DNA of 64,000 bases from Plectrocnemia conspersa (taxonomy: Eukaryota > Arthropoda > Insecta > Trichoptera > Polycentropodidae), in NCBI GenBank assembly GCA_009617715.1, contig VTFK01000085.1, positions 1,721,509 to 1,785,508 on the forward strand. The letters are read 5' to 3'. This document shows positions 28,085 through 41,931 of this stretch, piece by piece (the stretch's first letter is position 1; each line of letters starts with the position of its first letter). The position numbers and the translations under genes are program-made. The notes under the pieces are model-generated. The model saw only the letters and a list, made by a program, of their open reading frames with translations. It did not search any database and was not told the DNA's origin.

Positions 28085-28350
28085 TTAAACTCAAATCTCT
28101 AAGCCAAGGGTGGCCAACCCAAATGATATTGCGGGCCACTTTGGAAATGCATCATAACTCTGCGGGCCATATATAAAATTATATAATATATCCCTATCTT
28201 AAATTTAGATACTCTATGGAATTTTTTTGGAGTAAAAAATTGTCTATAGAGTATTGGCCATAATAAAATAAATATATTTTGTAAAAGTGTGATGAATCTC
28301 GCGGGCCGGATAAATGTTCAAGGCGAGCCGAATGCGGCCCGCGGGCCGCG
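28085..28350. mobile_element. hAT-like non-autonomous element, incomplete
   Basis: The left end reads AGGGTGGCCAACCC, then GCGGGCCACTTTGG and GCGGGCCAT. The right part has GCGGGCCGG and GCGGCCCGCGGGCCGCGGGT. These GCGGGCC-rich ends with a GTGGCCAACC start are typical of hAT-type MITEs in animals (family knowledge). The right terminal GGCCACCC is missing, so the copy looks truncated at about 28350. Confidence 0.6.
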
Positions 28351-31300
28351 GGTACAAGGTAGCAGTAGAAGGTAGTGATTTAGCGGAAGGCGAACAAGAT
28401 TCCTCGAAAACAGAACGAAATATGTTTAGTAAATTAAAAAAATATTGCTCTAGTTTTCTTTTAGTTAATTTAAATTATCCTTTAAATAAAATAATTACTT
28501 AGTTTTTATAAATATTATTTTAACTTTTATATATAGTCATATTTATTGCATTATATAATATTATACGAGCAAAAATCTATATTTGAAACCGTTGGCATAT
28601 TTCTACGGTTACATAACTGATTTTCAATTTTCGTTTGTTCTAAGGATTGTATATGAAACATCGAACAGAGGGTTGGCCAGACTCCAAGGCGCCTGGCTTT
28701 TCGGCGCCGAACAACCTCCACAAAAACATTTTCAACACAAAAACATGGTTGTACAAGTATTCGCTACGTGTTACAAACTTCGCGTTGCCCCGTGTAAAAA
28801 AAATAAAAGCATACGTTGGAAAAAATATAGTTTAAATACGCCAATGCGGTGTACGAATACGTTATGGTTGTCCTTCATTGAAAAAAAAAAAATTATGTGG
28901 TCGGTTTAGTTCAAACGCTACGTATTTCATATTTTATATTCGAAATATATGTACGTATAATATATATATATAACTTTTATTTCAAGAATTGGAAGAATGG
29001 TAGAAGGAAATTATATTCGAATCAAGAAAATTAAAATTAACGTTTAAAATATTTTTGTATCAAGTGGTTACTTTGCATCAAAATGATTGATTGTATTGGA
29101 CTTAATTTAATATTAAATTTGTGGTAAGTTTTATAAAATATGATTGCATAATAAAAAAAAAACATGATACAAATTTATTAGGGTGCCTCACTAATTTTGA
29201 AAACTTTGTATATCTACTATATATATAATTTTAAGGGTAATAGTCAAATTAATATTGCCCAGGCTAACTGATAAATGAATAATTAAAATTATTTCAATGT
29301 TACGTAATTGAGATATTTTCCCTAAAAAAAATATTATTTGCTCTTGCTCTCTAAAGTGATTAAATTCCAAGCTACAAATCCTACGTTAAGATATCACGTA
29401 GCAGGAAAACGACTCTCATCGTCTTAGTTAAACTAAAAGGTTTTTTTTTCTTGACCCAATTCTACTATTACCTGTATGCAAGTCGTTCATGAAACGTGAC
29501 TTTAATAACCGAACTAACATTGTCATAAATTTAATATTTTTGTTTATGTTCTATCTTGTATTTCTTTAAATATAAATTTTATTATTTGTTAATAATGTGA
29601 GTTATCTAATGCATTTTAACCTATTATCGTGACACAATAAATTAAAGTAAATACGATAGTTAAAATCGAGAGGTAAACAAACTTGTAATAAAATGTCACT
29701 AGAGTTAATCAAATTAATTTTCGCCATTGTAATACGGGTGTGTTAGGTTGTTGGGAATGTAGAAAATATGGTAATTTATTCAAATGCCCTCTATGCGAAG
29801 ATCTGTAGAAAGTTATATTTAAATTAAGTGGGCTTTATTCATTTTTCCTGTCAAATGATGGATGGGTTGTGTATCACGTAATATCTGGATACATAGTATA
29901 CAGAAAGCCCTAAATAAATCTCTTACCTTATTGTATCTATATTTAATTATTTATATATGAAAGGTAGCATTTTGAAATAATGATGAAAAACGTTAAGACT
30001 AGGATAAAATAAATTTATATATATTATAAAAAAAATGGGTATGTATTGTGAACTGTGTATGAAATATAAATAACAGAACGATACTGACGCATCTAATTAA
30101 TTATTTAATTAACAATCTGATTTTTTTAAAAATTATACTATGAAAAATATTGAGAAATTCATTTTGGCCTTAATTCTAAGTAAAAATGTTACAGAAGGGA
30201 TAAATACAATGTTATACATTGTATTGAGTTTTTTGATAAAATCAAAACCATTTCAATTTATAACTGTGTTACAATAAAAAAATACCCGCTTTTTTATCGT
30301 TATGTATCAATGCCGCAAAAACTCGTTATTAATAATGAAATGTATTTGTAGCAAGCTTTATATTTTTAAAACTCATATAAAATATTTATTATTTCATATT
30401 ATAGATTTACATATTTTAAAAATCAATTATGTAAATCAAACACTTAATGTAGGTATACAATTTCCATCGGTTAATAGATTTTCGTTTAGTATGCAGCGGC
30501 AGTTATAGTCCATGGTTTAGTATTTCGGATAAATAAAATTTCAGGATCAATTATTTTCAAGGCTAAACGCTAAATCAAAAGCTACGCATAATTTTATACC
30601 CCTATATATATCGAAAGATAATAATTATATTCCCACTATGAGATCAGATAGGGATTCAATTATTAGTATTGATGGCTTTGAAAGGAGAATATAATATAAA
30701 AGAAATTATTTTGATTAAAGTCTAGTGTCGAGGATATTTTATATTATGTACAATATATAATTAACGTTTGATCACTGAAAATATTATATTACAATATAAT
30801 TTTAAAGATGAAATGTAAAAATTTAGAAATATAATTTTTACCATTATTTCATGTATTGTTATATAATTTTATATTATTATTGTAATTTAATAGTAGTACA
30901 TATTAGAAAATTTATTGCCTAATTTTTAAGAATTGATATATCAAACATAGAATTATACGTATTTTCGATTGATATAAAATATTTGTCATATGATGTATTT
31001 TGATTGCATTATCTCATATCGAATCACTCACGAAAGTACATAGAACAGAAAACAAGTTGACAAATCCCCAGACGATGTCAGGGAAATCAGATAATAGCGT
31101 TCGTATGAGTGAAACGATAAAAAAATACTCACTCGAGAAAGTGAAAATAGAAGTGAAACATAAAAGGCATTGCGGATGAGGGAAAAAATAAACAGATGTA
31201 AAGAAGCATTTGAGAAGACTTTGATTGATTTGGCTTCTTATCAAATCCTTTGGGTGAATAATGAGGATTGTTATATATCAGATGGAGATAATTTTCTTAA

Positions 31301-34006
31301 CTATTAGGTAATATTTTTTTATTCACAATAAGTATTGTACATATATTTTAAATTGTTTGTCCATCAACAGAGAGGTCGAGGTTGGAAGGGGCTAGATTAT
31401 ACTTTCGCAGACTTCTCGGCGGCAACATGTTGCCTAATTAGCCTTCTCTTGGAAATGGAGTAGGTCTTGAGGGGTTGACGAGCAGATAAATAATAGCGTA
31501 GGGCGCTCGTTAGCTGAACTAGAGGTGCCAGTGGCGGCGTGTGAACGGGCTTTATTATTATTTTCATTAAAGTCATGCGCCTCTATGAGACACGATTACT
31601 CGGCGAGATTTAATAGAGAAAATTTGCCTGCATAGTTATAAAACTATTAATATATAGTAGTATGTTTACGTTGGAATAATCAAATTGTTATCATATTATA
31701 ACAATCTTAAATATGAGAATGATATGTGGAGTTCAAAGCATTTTAGAGAAAGTGCTGCATTCACATCCATTCAGTTTCTGTGTTTTGTCCTAGTCGAAAA
31801 TGAGTCGATAATAAATTTATGGCTATGTACTCAGAGATGGATATTAAACTAAAATAATGTTTTTAATAAACATGACAACAAAGAAAAATCGAATAGATTT
31901 TATTTCTTTTTAATATAAGGTGAAATTGAATTAATGTATTTTATAAAGAGTATATTAATCCTTATATTACCTTAGCAAGGATCTTTATTATCAGGGTAAT
32001 AGTTAAGTTTTTAATTAATGTCACAAAGTGTTTAGCAATGAATGCATAAAATGAATTTCCAGTTAACATAAGCAGTAACTATGCTTTAAATTTCATTCAT
32101 GATAATGCAATGTAAAATAAATGTACAAAATAGTTTAATTAAGCAGTGACACATGTCTGTTTTATTATCAGGAAGAGAGAATTACAACATGGTTTCACAT
32201 TATTGTTTATTTAAATAAAATTAATCTCCGTGGCATGAGATCATCATTTTCTTAACTTGGGCTTCTTGATGCTTTACAAAATTTGGAAAAAAACATGCTT
32301 TCTTATTGCGATAACTATTTTTGTATTTTTGTAAATTCAACTTCAACGAACGCGTATCCCAAGCAGTAGTATCTTAAAGTTGTTTACAACATCTTTAGTT
32401 GTAATGGTTAAACTATAAAAGTTCGTAATATGCTACCTTTCTTATCTTATTTTACTCAACACAAAGCATAAACTTTTATGATAAGTTTCGTGTCACATTG
32501 TTGTAGACTGAACATTATTCGATAACCAAGAAATGAAAATTGGTTGTATTTTTGTTTTACACTCAAATAAACACACGTAGAAACACAATCCATTTACTTC
32601 GTAGCCGGAAATTGACATAGAACTCAAACATCGTACATTAGAACCACCCTATGCGATGCAGATGCCATCTTAAATAAATAAGTATCTTTACACAATACCA
32701 TATGTTGTTAGTTTCATTAAACTACATTATATATTTTTCTAACAACTTTCAAATTTTTATACTGATTTATATTTAACGAAAAAAATCACGTATATTGATT
32801 GTACATTGATGGATCATATGTTAAAAAAGAGTTTCAACTGGTTGTCAGTTTGTTTCAATGATAAAACGACTGAAGTTCAGCTGCTGAATATTTAATATTA
32901 TACTTTACGAATCACTTATATGTACATATGTTTAAAGCCATGAATAATAAGTCAGTGTCCATGTCACTTTGCGGTGTTATATCGACGTTGTAATGTGGAC
33001 CACAAAACCCCTCATCAGATCCCAAAACGTCTTAACCTGCTTCAACTTTACCGTCTATATCCACAGCGTATGGCTATTGCGGGTTTCGTATATTAAATTG
33101 CTTTCCTTTGCGGAAAAGTTTCGGACCGCTCCTCGATTTATGTATACGTCGTTTCAAAACTACACATCCGTCAGCTTAACTTTAAACTCCATGTTGTAAC
33201 CAAATATAAATATTTATTTAGAAAATCTGCTTGAGATTTTAGTGAAACAAATAATTTTTATTGATTATCAGCTTCTACTAATATATTTGCAGATGAGATC
33301 ATTATATAGACTGAGAGACAAATAACCGATTCTCTTAAGATTTGCAGATTTCACCGAATATATTGTAAGTAAAATATGTCTGGGTGGAGAGAATGACAAA
33401 AAAATATAATAACTATTTGAATATTAATTATTATTTTAGCACAACACTTGGTGTATAATTCCAAGAATATAATTATATATATTTAGGAGACATTTCGTAC
33501 GTGCTAATATTTCGCTACCAGAATATCTTTTTACGCGTAACAAGAACATGTTGATAATACGTAATCGTGTTAATTGGGCAAATTTCATCAACGCTTATTA
33601 GGGTGAATGGTTAAGAACCTTCCATAAAGCAGTAACGAACAAACAAGCCTTAAATAAATTGATTCGCCGAAAATCGGTTAATATTTTCCCCAGCAAAATA
33701 TTAACAATATTTATAGATATAATATAATATACGATATATACCTACACAAGGATATATAGTTAGGTTTTGTATACTGTCTTGATTAAAATATGAATTTCAA
33801 GAAAACACAGGTAAAAGATTTTTTTTATACAATTCATAATTTGTTTTGTATTTTAATCTAAATTTTATGGGATCTTTTGAATGAACCAGAGCCTAAGTGC
33901 AACGCACTTGCTGCATCGCCCTTGTTGCTGTTTCTATGTGTATTTCAATTTAAATAATTTAGTAAACGTGTTAATAAATGTATAATTTTTTCACATATTA
34001 ATTGTT
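28351..34006. other. TMEM151 intron, unassigned
   Basis: No gene found. GC-richer islands at about 28640-28800, 31030-31240, 31370-31620 and 32960-33200 stand out from AT-rich surroundings and match no element I recognise. A short frame near 29720-29815 reads CWECRKYGNLFKCPLCEDL, with two CxxC pairs and no start context. Confidence 0.45.
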
Positions 34007-34057
34007 TTGAGTTAGGCTAGGTTAGGGTACATTCTATCGTAGCATAGCCTAACTCAA
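34007..34057. repeat. Inverted repeat with TTAGG-like words
   Basis: TTGAGTTAGGCTA (34007-34019) and TAGCCTAACTCAA (34045-34057) are exact complements around a 25 bp spacer that itself contains GGTTAGGG. AACCTAACCTAACG follows at 34078-34091. TTAGG is the usual insect telomere repeat, but here there are only isolated words, so it is probably the terminus of a small element. Confidence 0.7.
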
Positions 34058-34099
34058 TCATTTATATAATGTGCACAAACCTAACCTAACGTAGCGCAA

Positions 34100-34775
34100 C
34101 TTATTTTTTATAAAAATAATATTTTTTATATATAAAAAAGTTGTCTTATATTTTTAGTCATAATATTATTAAAATATTTCTAATTATTTATGTAAAAATA
34201 TTAATAATTAAATATTTGTAATTATTTGTATAAAAATAATTATTTATATAAAAAATAATTATTTATATATATTTTTAATTTTACTCAGTAATACTAAAAA
34301 ACGCTATAAAATGACAAAAATAATTATTATAAAATATTTTAAAAAAAATATTTCTATTGTATTATATTTAGATCATGATTTTTATGTTATTGTATTTTTA
34401 TTATAGTTTTATTTTTTTTACTAATAATAATAATAAATTTTAGTTATTTGCTTTAATTTTTTTATTGACATAAATAAAATAACTACATAACTAATTGTTG
34501 CCAAATTCTTGCTATTTTAGCAAAAAATATCTTATACTATTAAGAAAAAAATGATATACTTTTAAAACTCTGTATGGTTTTTAAGAAATTTTTTTTTTAT
34601 TATATAAATTCTAATATTTAAATATGTATTTAAAAAGGCTTGACAACAAAAGGATTAAAGTGTTGATAGGGTTTTCAATTAATAAAGAAAATAACCTATC
34701 TTATTATTATTCAATTATTCAAAAATAATATTAAATTTGCTTATTGAGTTATTTATTTAGTTACTTAATTTAGTG
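34100..34775. repeat. AT-only low-complexity tract
   Basis: Nearly 700 bp made almost entirely of A and T, with many AATAATTATTTATATAAA-type self-complementary words. No larger unit can be defined. Confidence 0.75.
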
Positions 34776-34925
34776 TTAAAATAGTTTGTGTATCTCTAAA
34801 AAATTACTTTAATAGTATATTTTTTTTTTTAATAATAAAGTATTTTTATTTATTAAAATAGTTTGTGTATCTCTAAAAAATTACTTTAATAGTATATTTT
34901 TTTTTTTAATAATAAAGTATTTTTA
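34776..34925. repeat. Tandem duplication, 77 bp unit, two copies
   Basis: ATAGTTTGTGTATCTCTAAA begins at 34781 and again at 34858. The following AATTACTTTAATAGTATA, T-run and AATAATAAAGTATTTTTA are the same in both copies. Near identity implies a recent event. Confidence 0.93.
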
Positions 34926-35399
34926 ATGATTAAAATGCATTTTAATAATTTATTGCAATACATTTTAGCATTGTAATATCAGTATTAAAATACTAAAGTG
35001 CATTAATATAATATAATTAAAATAGACTTTCGCATTTTAATAATAATGAAACTACTATATATACACTTATATTATTACTATACTTTTTATTGTGTATTAG
35101 AAACATTTTATCAAAAGCTTGAAAAGGGTTTTTTGCGAACATACATTAAGGACTTTTTTGCGCCCTTTTGTCGATGAGCTCTTTTAACGACGTGGTTTGT
35201 TACTGTACGCTTTTGCATAAACGATATATACCTATTTATACCAAATTTTATTATTAAAAAAAAATTTATTGCTCAAATAATATTTAAAAAAAAAAATATT
35301 ATAAATCTGATTATTTAGGTTTCACCAATGCGTCATGATGACCATTATATTTACAAATATTGATAAGAATTTAAAATAAATAAATAAAAAACAGTTATG

Positions 35400-35920
35400 A
35401 AGCACACCTAAAATAAATGGGCACCATTTAACAACACCGCCCTTAGCAGCTTTAAAAAGTGCTTCATTGAATATAAGCTACCTTTAGAATGCAATGAATT
35501 TGTTTTCCAACGTTCCTAGCAAAAATGAACTAGGATATAAATACGGATACGGCTTCACTCGGATTCCAGGCAATGGAGACATATTCAAGGACTTTACGAG
35601 CAGGCGTATTGTACAGAACGCGTATCAGCAATCAATAATTTAAGTGAAACCGAGCAATCACGACGCTTTATGGAGAACTTTGGCGATGATCATAGAAAAT
35701 CTCCGACCCTGTTTATTATCATCAACGTTATCAACGAAAGTATTTATGCTTAAAAATTTCGCCTAAGCTGTAAGATAATTCAGCTGGGTAAGGGGATCTG
35801 AAAAATGAGGCAACGTGATATATGGCGATGTCTTTCAGTAAAGAGAGTGAATCCGAATTTATGCGAATAATATGAAATACTTTTAGGTCATCAGCAAATA
35901 ATGAATATTCCAAGTTATTA
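35400..35920 (-). mobile_element. LINE reverse transcriptase remnant
   Basis: The minus strand reads EYSLFADDLKVFHII, the reverse transcriptase catalytic box (F.DD), then after several stops VLEYVSIAWNPSEA (35562-35592), the conserved LEY.S..W.P motif downstream of the catalytic boxes in CR1/Jockey-type elements. Frames are broken throughout. It is in the opposite orientation to the copy at 37720. Confidence 0.75.
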
Positions 35921-37719
35921 ATTGTCGCATGTATGTAGCAAAAAGAGCAGAACAGCCTGATTGAATGTGCAAAATATTCATCAGAGCGATGATTGCCATG
36001 TCTGATAATATTTAAGAGCAGTCAAAGCAAAACGCAATACCCGAATTATCGAATTTCGCTGCATTTCTTAAATTGTTAGTGTAAATATTAAATGAACTAA
36101 AGAGATTCAGCAGCACTCAAAATGATAAACATTTTCTTTATGAATTTTATGGAATAAACATTATTACTGTATTTTGCGTATAGATTTATATTTTCAACAC
36201 GAAAGACCAGGCATGTTTTGATTAAATTAGAATTTATTGATGGTACTAAAAATACGTTTGAGCTTTGTTGGCAATTCTATGATCAATATTTTCATAGGCT
36301 ATACATGTGGACATACTATGGCGAAGAATTGATGGGCACTATACTCTTTTCTCATTTGCACTTTTAATTCAACTACAGCGTCAATATACCCCAGATGATT
36401 GAATTAAAGAAAATGCTGGAAAATAGCTGTGTGTTTTTGGATCTTCTTTTTTGATTAATACAAAATTTTCATATGATGCAGTTTATGCAGACGAGCTCGG
36501 GTACAAACGAACATTTTTTTCGAAGAAAATAAAAGTTAATATTTAATTGAAACGTTATCAGTTCTATATAAAAATAAGCACGCATAAATTGACGCAATAT
36601 TCACAAATGATTTCCGGAAAATTGAAAATTACGGGAAACGAATCTCAAACGTTGCGATTTCTTATGAACCTATGCTCGCTCTTTTTTATTTTCCGTCGGA
36701 AGCAATTATATCCATATATATTTTTTTCACTCACAAAAAGCACGTGAGGTCAACATTTTTGTATTATATTTGCAAATCTGCATCGTAATCAAATTTGATT
36801 TGGCTTCCTAAAAATAACAATATATGTATTTGCACTGGTGGAAATTTTCCTTTATTATCGATACACTCTTTTCACTTTTTTTTCAAAGCGAAAGCTTAAG
36901 GGTCTCTTTTTTGACTATAAGAAAAAACCTCATTTACAATTTAAATGCCGAATTTAAGTATTATTTCTATTCAGTGTTCTCTTAAAGAAAATTCGTACAT
37001 GTATATAAATTACTTGTTAAGTTGTTGAGGTCGTGTAAAATTATTTATACTTAAAATACATTCATCACTCAAAAAAAATATATATATTTATATATTATTA
37101 ACTAATTTGTGCATTTAGTAATTTCCGTATTTTATGAAAAGAGGTGCTTAAATATTTATTTAAAAAAGCGTTTCAGCCAAAGCGAGAAGAAATGTAAATT
37201 AAAAATATACATATTTTTCATCGTATTTACTCACCGTTTTTATATAAAAAATTATCGTATAATATTTTCATGTTTTTTCTCGCAAGCTCAATACATATAC
37301 AAGTTACATTAAAATTATATTAAATAAAATACATATATATTAATTTGAGTAATAATTCATTGCGTATTTTTTAAATTTACAAATGTGCCTTTTTCATTAA
37401 TATAATATATTTGCCATATACTTAAAATTGAAAACCATATAATATATATTACGAATATGTAATAAATTTATTAAAAAATCATTTAAGTTGTATAGATATT
37501 TTTATTTATGATTAATTGATGTCATAATAAAATTAATTTGAATGTATATAACATTAAATAATATAAATTTCTTTTTAATACCAACTAAACTTTTTTTAGT
37601 CAATAAATTGAGTATAGTCTTAAACATTGGCATCTGATTTTATTTGTAATAGTTTAACATACATTTTTTTGCAACATGTAGCATTGAGTCGCAGTGTTGT
37701 AAGCTCCTGCTAAATTGGT
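35921..37719. other. TMEM151 intron, AT-rich
   Basis: No exon found. Sequence upstream of the minus-strand LINE (35921-36440) may be more of the same decayed element, but I could not read conserved motifs in it. Open frames at 36547-36747 and 37109-37312 are unrecognised. Confidence 0.45.
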
Positions 37720-38610
37720 GACAAAATTTATTTATACGTATACTCGGATTTTGAGAAGGCCTTCGATAAAGTTTGTCATGAGTTGCTCGGATGATTTAAC
37801 TCAATTATTCTTAAGTCATTTGAGCGATCGTAGACAATTTGTAACTTTTGGAATCCTACTATCAAAAAAGTATTTCACCTCTTCGGGGGTTCTTCAAGGG
37901 TTCAACCTCGGCCCTATATTTTTCACATTATTTATTATTAACATAATACGGCAGTTACAAATTCAAGTTTTCTTCCATGATTTAAAATTGTTTGAATACA
38001 TTTGATGTGTTGAGAGCTCCTTCTCTCTACAGAGTGATACTGTGTCATTTTTATCGATCCCATTCGCCATCAGTTTATTCCTACGATCTAGTTGGGAACA
38101 TTATGGTTAGACATAGTTCTACTAAATATCTCGGAATCACTTTTGAGAGTAAGTGGAGGTTCTATCTACACGTAAACGAAGTCGGCGAAAAATATTTTAA
38201 GATGCTAGGTTTTGTTATGTACGAGAAACGCATTTCACTTGTAATCCTCGAATAACAAAAAAACTTTTTCTTAATCGAAAAAGTTTAGAAATGGTTCTTG
38301 AGATATGCATTTATTTTAGGAGCGTTTTTGCAGAAAGTTCCACTGAAGGGTGATGTTAACAATCAAACTAATCTCGAGAAAATCCAGTTTTGGGTTTCAG
38401 AACATCTTCGATAATCACGATCGCTTTCTCTTCTGATGACCGTTAGAGCCAGGAGGTCCGCACTAGCCGACTCACCTATGGCTGTCGCAATCCGGCTCCT
38501 TAATACCCTGGCATTGCACGTTGCTTTATTTAATTTTAGCTACGGGGAGCTGGTTCAGTTCGTATCATTTAATTTGAATATAAATATTTTTTCTTTCTAT
38601 CATGTATAAT
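37720..38610 (+). mobile_element. LINE remnant with reverse transcriptase and ORF2 C-terminus
   Basis: In shifting frames: DFEKAFDKVCHELL (37748-37790), SHLSDRRQFVTFG, TSSGVLQGFNLGPIFFTLFI (the SGVPQGS.LGP box), a degraded F.DD box (FHDLKLF), SSTKYLGITFESKW (the YLG box), and finally RARRSALADSPMAVAIRLLN and FSYGELVQFVSFNL ending at a TAA near 38606. This order is that of a CR1/Jockey-group non-LTR element. At least three frameshifts or stops make it inactive. It links the short tails at 3355 and 15498 to this family. Confidence 0.85.
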
Positions 38611-39989
38611 TTTTTTGTGTATTGCAATATTATTATGTATCGCTTTTAGACCATCGTGATCAATAGTTTTAATTTAATTCTAGTAAATAAATACATGTTA
38701 CCTTAGTAATGCTGGTTAGTGTAACATTTAATATTATAGTAATTATTTAAATAAAGTTTGAAATTTGTTCGATTCGTAAAGACTTATCAATACTTATCTA
38801 ATATATGCTTAAAATATACATTTTGCTTTATTATACATAGATGCTTTATTGATTATAATCATCACATATTTTGATTTTATTTAATGGCTTTAAAAATGTT
38901 CATAAATCAGTATTAAATCAACATTGATAAAAACTGATCAATACAATTCTATAGATTTGAACAATTTGAACAAAACGCAATGATTTAGTACTCAATTTTT
39001 AAAATAAATAATGTTTTTTTTTATATTTATTTTTAGACGGTAATATATTTAGAAAATGCTAATTAAAACTGTTATAAATAAATAATGTAAAGTAGTTTTT
39101 TTATATAGAAATTGTTAAGGAAAAAATACAAGTGTAATTCAAGTGTAAAAATTTAACGACGTACACTAATTTATATCAAGCTGATGTAGGTTACTTTTAT
39201 TTTTGCCTTTTTTCAAGAAATACTTCTCAAATGCCCATTAGAGATTTCAAATTACGCCCTTCTGTCACGCAATCTTCCGTGCGAACTGTTTTCTCTGGAT
39301 TGGACTGGTACGCTGGCGATGCTCACTATGATTTTCCTACATCTACATATATAAGGTTAAGAATAACGTAAACAAAGAAGATGGAATATTTTTTATTATA
39401 GGGTTATATTGAAAGAAATAAGTTTCGGTATTGTTTTTTGGCGTAAAAGGCTAAAAAGCTAGGCGGAGTTAATCCAAATTTTACCTTACCTAATGGTGGT
39501 TACCATCGGAACACGATATAGATCCGAGCTGCGATTACAATAATTACATTTTTATGTTATTATTTTGGAGTTAAATTATATTTATTTAATTTATAATTTT
39601 ATTATGTGCGTCATATCGAACGTGTGTGTGCGATTGTTATGCAAAATGTCACGCGTCGTGTTTTTTAGCCGCAACTCACGCACAATTGTAATTATTTTAT
39701 GAAGTATTGATATTACGAGACCACAGGGTAAATACAAAAAAATGGAATATAAAAAAATTGGACTTTTTAATAATAAGTAGCATATTAATAATAATTTAAT
39801 GATATAAACTATTTAATTAAAAACATTAATATATCAAGAGCTACAATAAAAAACAACTTAGAAACTATAAAAAAAGCAATAAATATCTAATAAGTTTAAC
39901 TTAATTATGAGTTAATCCGTATTTGTTTAATAAAGCTATTCATATCATCATATTTTAACTGAAATGTGTTTTACAGTTTTATAAGCTAT
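38611..39989. other. TMEM151 intron, AT-rich
   Basis: No gene. Unassigned, slightly GC-richer patches at about 39235-39350 and 39460-39540. Confidence 0.5.
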
Positions 39990-40700
39990 CTAATCTATTA
40001 AATAGTCCCGAAATGAGTGCCGTTTTTTTGGACAAAAGTCAGTTTTACTTTGGCTGTTGATACCCGAGTATGTTTTTTTTATATATATGTTGGCTAAAAA
40101 CATTTGTGAAATGGTAAGTGATTCATTACATATCCAGAAAATTTTAACGAGAAATTACGATATTAGGTACTAAAGCTTGGAGAGAAGGTATGTATGCGCT
40201 CCATACGAATTGAGCGAAGAAAATAAGTCGGTGCGTATCTGTATATCTCAAGAGCTTTTAGAACTTTAAGCTGGTTGCCTTTTGTCGGTCATTTGATAAC
40301 CGGAGATGAGAAATGGGTGTTGTACGACAAGAATCGATGTAGAAAACAGTGGTTATTCAAAAGTTAAGTAGCAAACCCTATGACGAAGCCTAGGCTCACT
40401 GTATAAAAAATATTTTGTGTGAATGTGCATTATGAAACTTTTACATCTGGCCAAAAAATAACAGCGAGATTTTATTGTAACCGACTGGATCGTTGCACAC
40501 GAGGAAGTGAAAAAAGTACTGAATTTTTGGAAAATGACTATCGATAGCATCAAAAAACTTATCTAAGTGGTTACATTTTATCCACTTTATTTTCCATACC
40601 TTGCTCTTTTCGATTACCATTTATATCGATCACTGCAACAGTTCTTAGATCATTTTATGCTAATGGAACTAAAAAATTATTGCGAAGTAAGAGAAGGTTA
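39990..40700 (+). mobile_element. mariner remnant, second plus-strand copy
   Basis: It begins near the shared end TCCCGAAATGAGTGCCG (40006). The frame then reads ITGDEKWVLYDKNR (first catalytic Asp in the DEKW box, from about 40297), QWLFKS, IVTDWIVAHEEVKKVLNFWK and FPYLALFDYHLYRSLQQFLD, where the family motif PYSPDLAPSDYHLF has lost its central PDLAPS residues. Internal stops and a missing N-terminal part make it inactive. The minus-strand open frame at 40353-40553 is a shadow. Confidence 0.8.
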
Positions 40701-41931
40701 AATTATTATTCTATCTATTTTTTGTGACACTTCATAACATGATTTCTCTTTTGTAGCAATTACATAATATTTCCAAAACGTAAGTTTTGTTTTCATATAT
40801 TTTATGCCTATGTCATTAAAAATTAACATTTATAGAAAGTATTTTAGTATTACAATTCTGTGTATTTTTAATTATTTTTTTATATAATATTATACTAGAA
40901 ATTTACTTTTATTATATTTAATTTAATTGAGATTATTATTATTATCTCAATTAAATTTAATATAAACTGATTGATGAAAGAAACTTTTATACGACTTATT
41001 GTTTATAAACATATGTTTTAATTTCATTATATATGATAAGCTTTACAAAGAGCGAAAGAATCGCAGCGATGAAATTTTTCTCGTAATCCAAACATCCATG
41101 AATTTCTCAGTAATCTCGGAAAATGCCTCAGACTCGGCGACATTAATGGAAAAACTTCGCATAGATTTTTCTTGGAAGCTGATATTAAAAAAATAAACAG
41201 ACAAACACGCATAATTACGGTTTATTATGCGATTTCGTAACTTTCACATACAAACATTAAATTCTTGAGCTTTGAGAGAGCGATACGCCGCGAAATTCAA
41301 TTTAAAACTTTGAAAGCTCAAATTATGCGTAGCGTAATTTATTCGTTTTGGCGTTATGTATTTTTTCACTTATTCTACACCTTCACTCCCATCAAAGGAC
41401 GCGAATGTAACATTTTCTAAAATATTTGTATTCAGAGCCGAAAATGTCTATTGGATCTTTAGATGGAATTCAGAGGAAACGAATGAAAACAAATTTAACT
41501 CGTTTCATAGAATCAACGCGGAACGCCTGCCAAATGCAGGAACCCCGAATTACATCGCAAATGAATTATTTCATTATATTTTATAAATAAATAAAATAAT
41601 AAAAAGGGTATGCAGATATTGCGTAATACAGACGTTAATATATAATATAATTATGTATATACATACTCCATAAATCGCTTTACTATTTTTGTCTTTTAAT
41701 TAAACTATAATAAAATAAGTATTTTTAGCCTCAAATATAAAATTACTCGTTAAAAATATTAAGTACTGCGCAAATATATTTTTTATTATTTTTTCATCAT
41801 AATTTTATCAATTTATAACCTGAAACTATTATTTTCTGGTACTTTGCTCTTTAAGATTAGATATTGTATCATAACTGTTTCATAGACAAGAAGTATAGTA
41901 AAGTTCATATTTTTTCATAAAAAAAAAATTA
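40701..41931. other. TMEM151 intron with GC-richer patches
   Basis: The patches at 41040-41200 and 41260-41580 have open frames on both strands but no recognisable protein. TTGAGCTTTGA at 41264-41274 is echoed by TTTGAAAGCTCAA at 41312-41324, an imperfect inverted repeat. Confidence 0.45.

Noticed and set aside
34007..34091. Interstitial telomere array
   Set aside because: Only a few isolated TTAGG-like words are present, with no tandem run.
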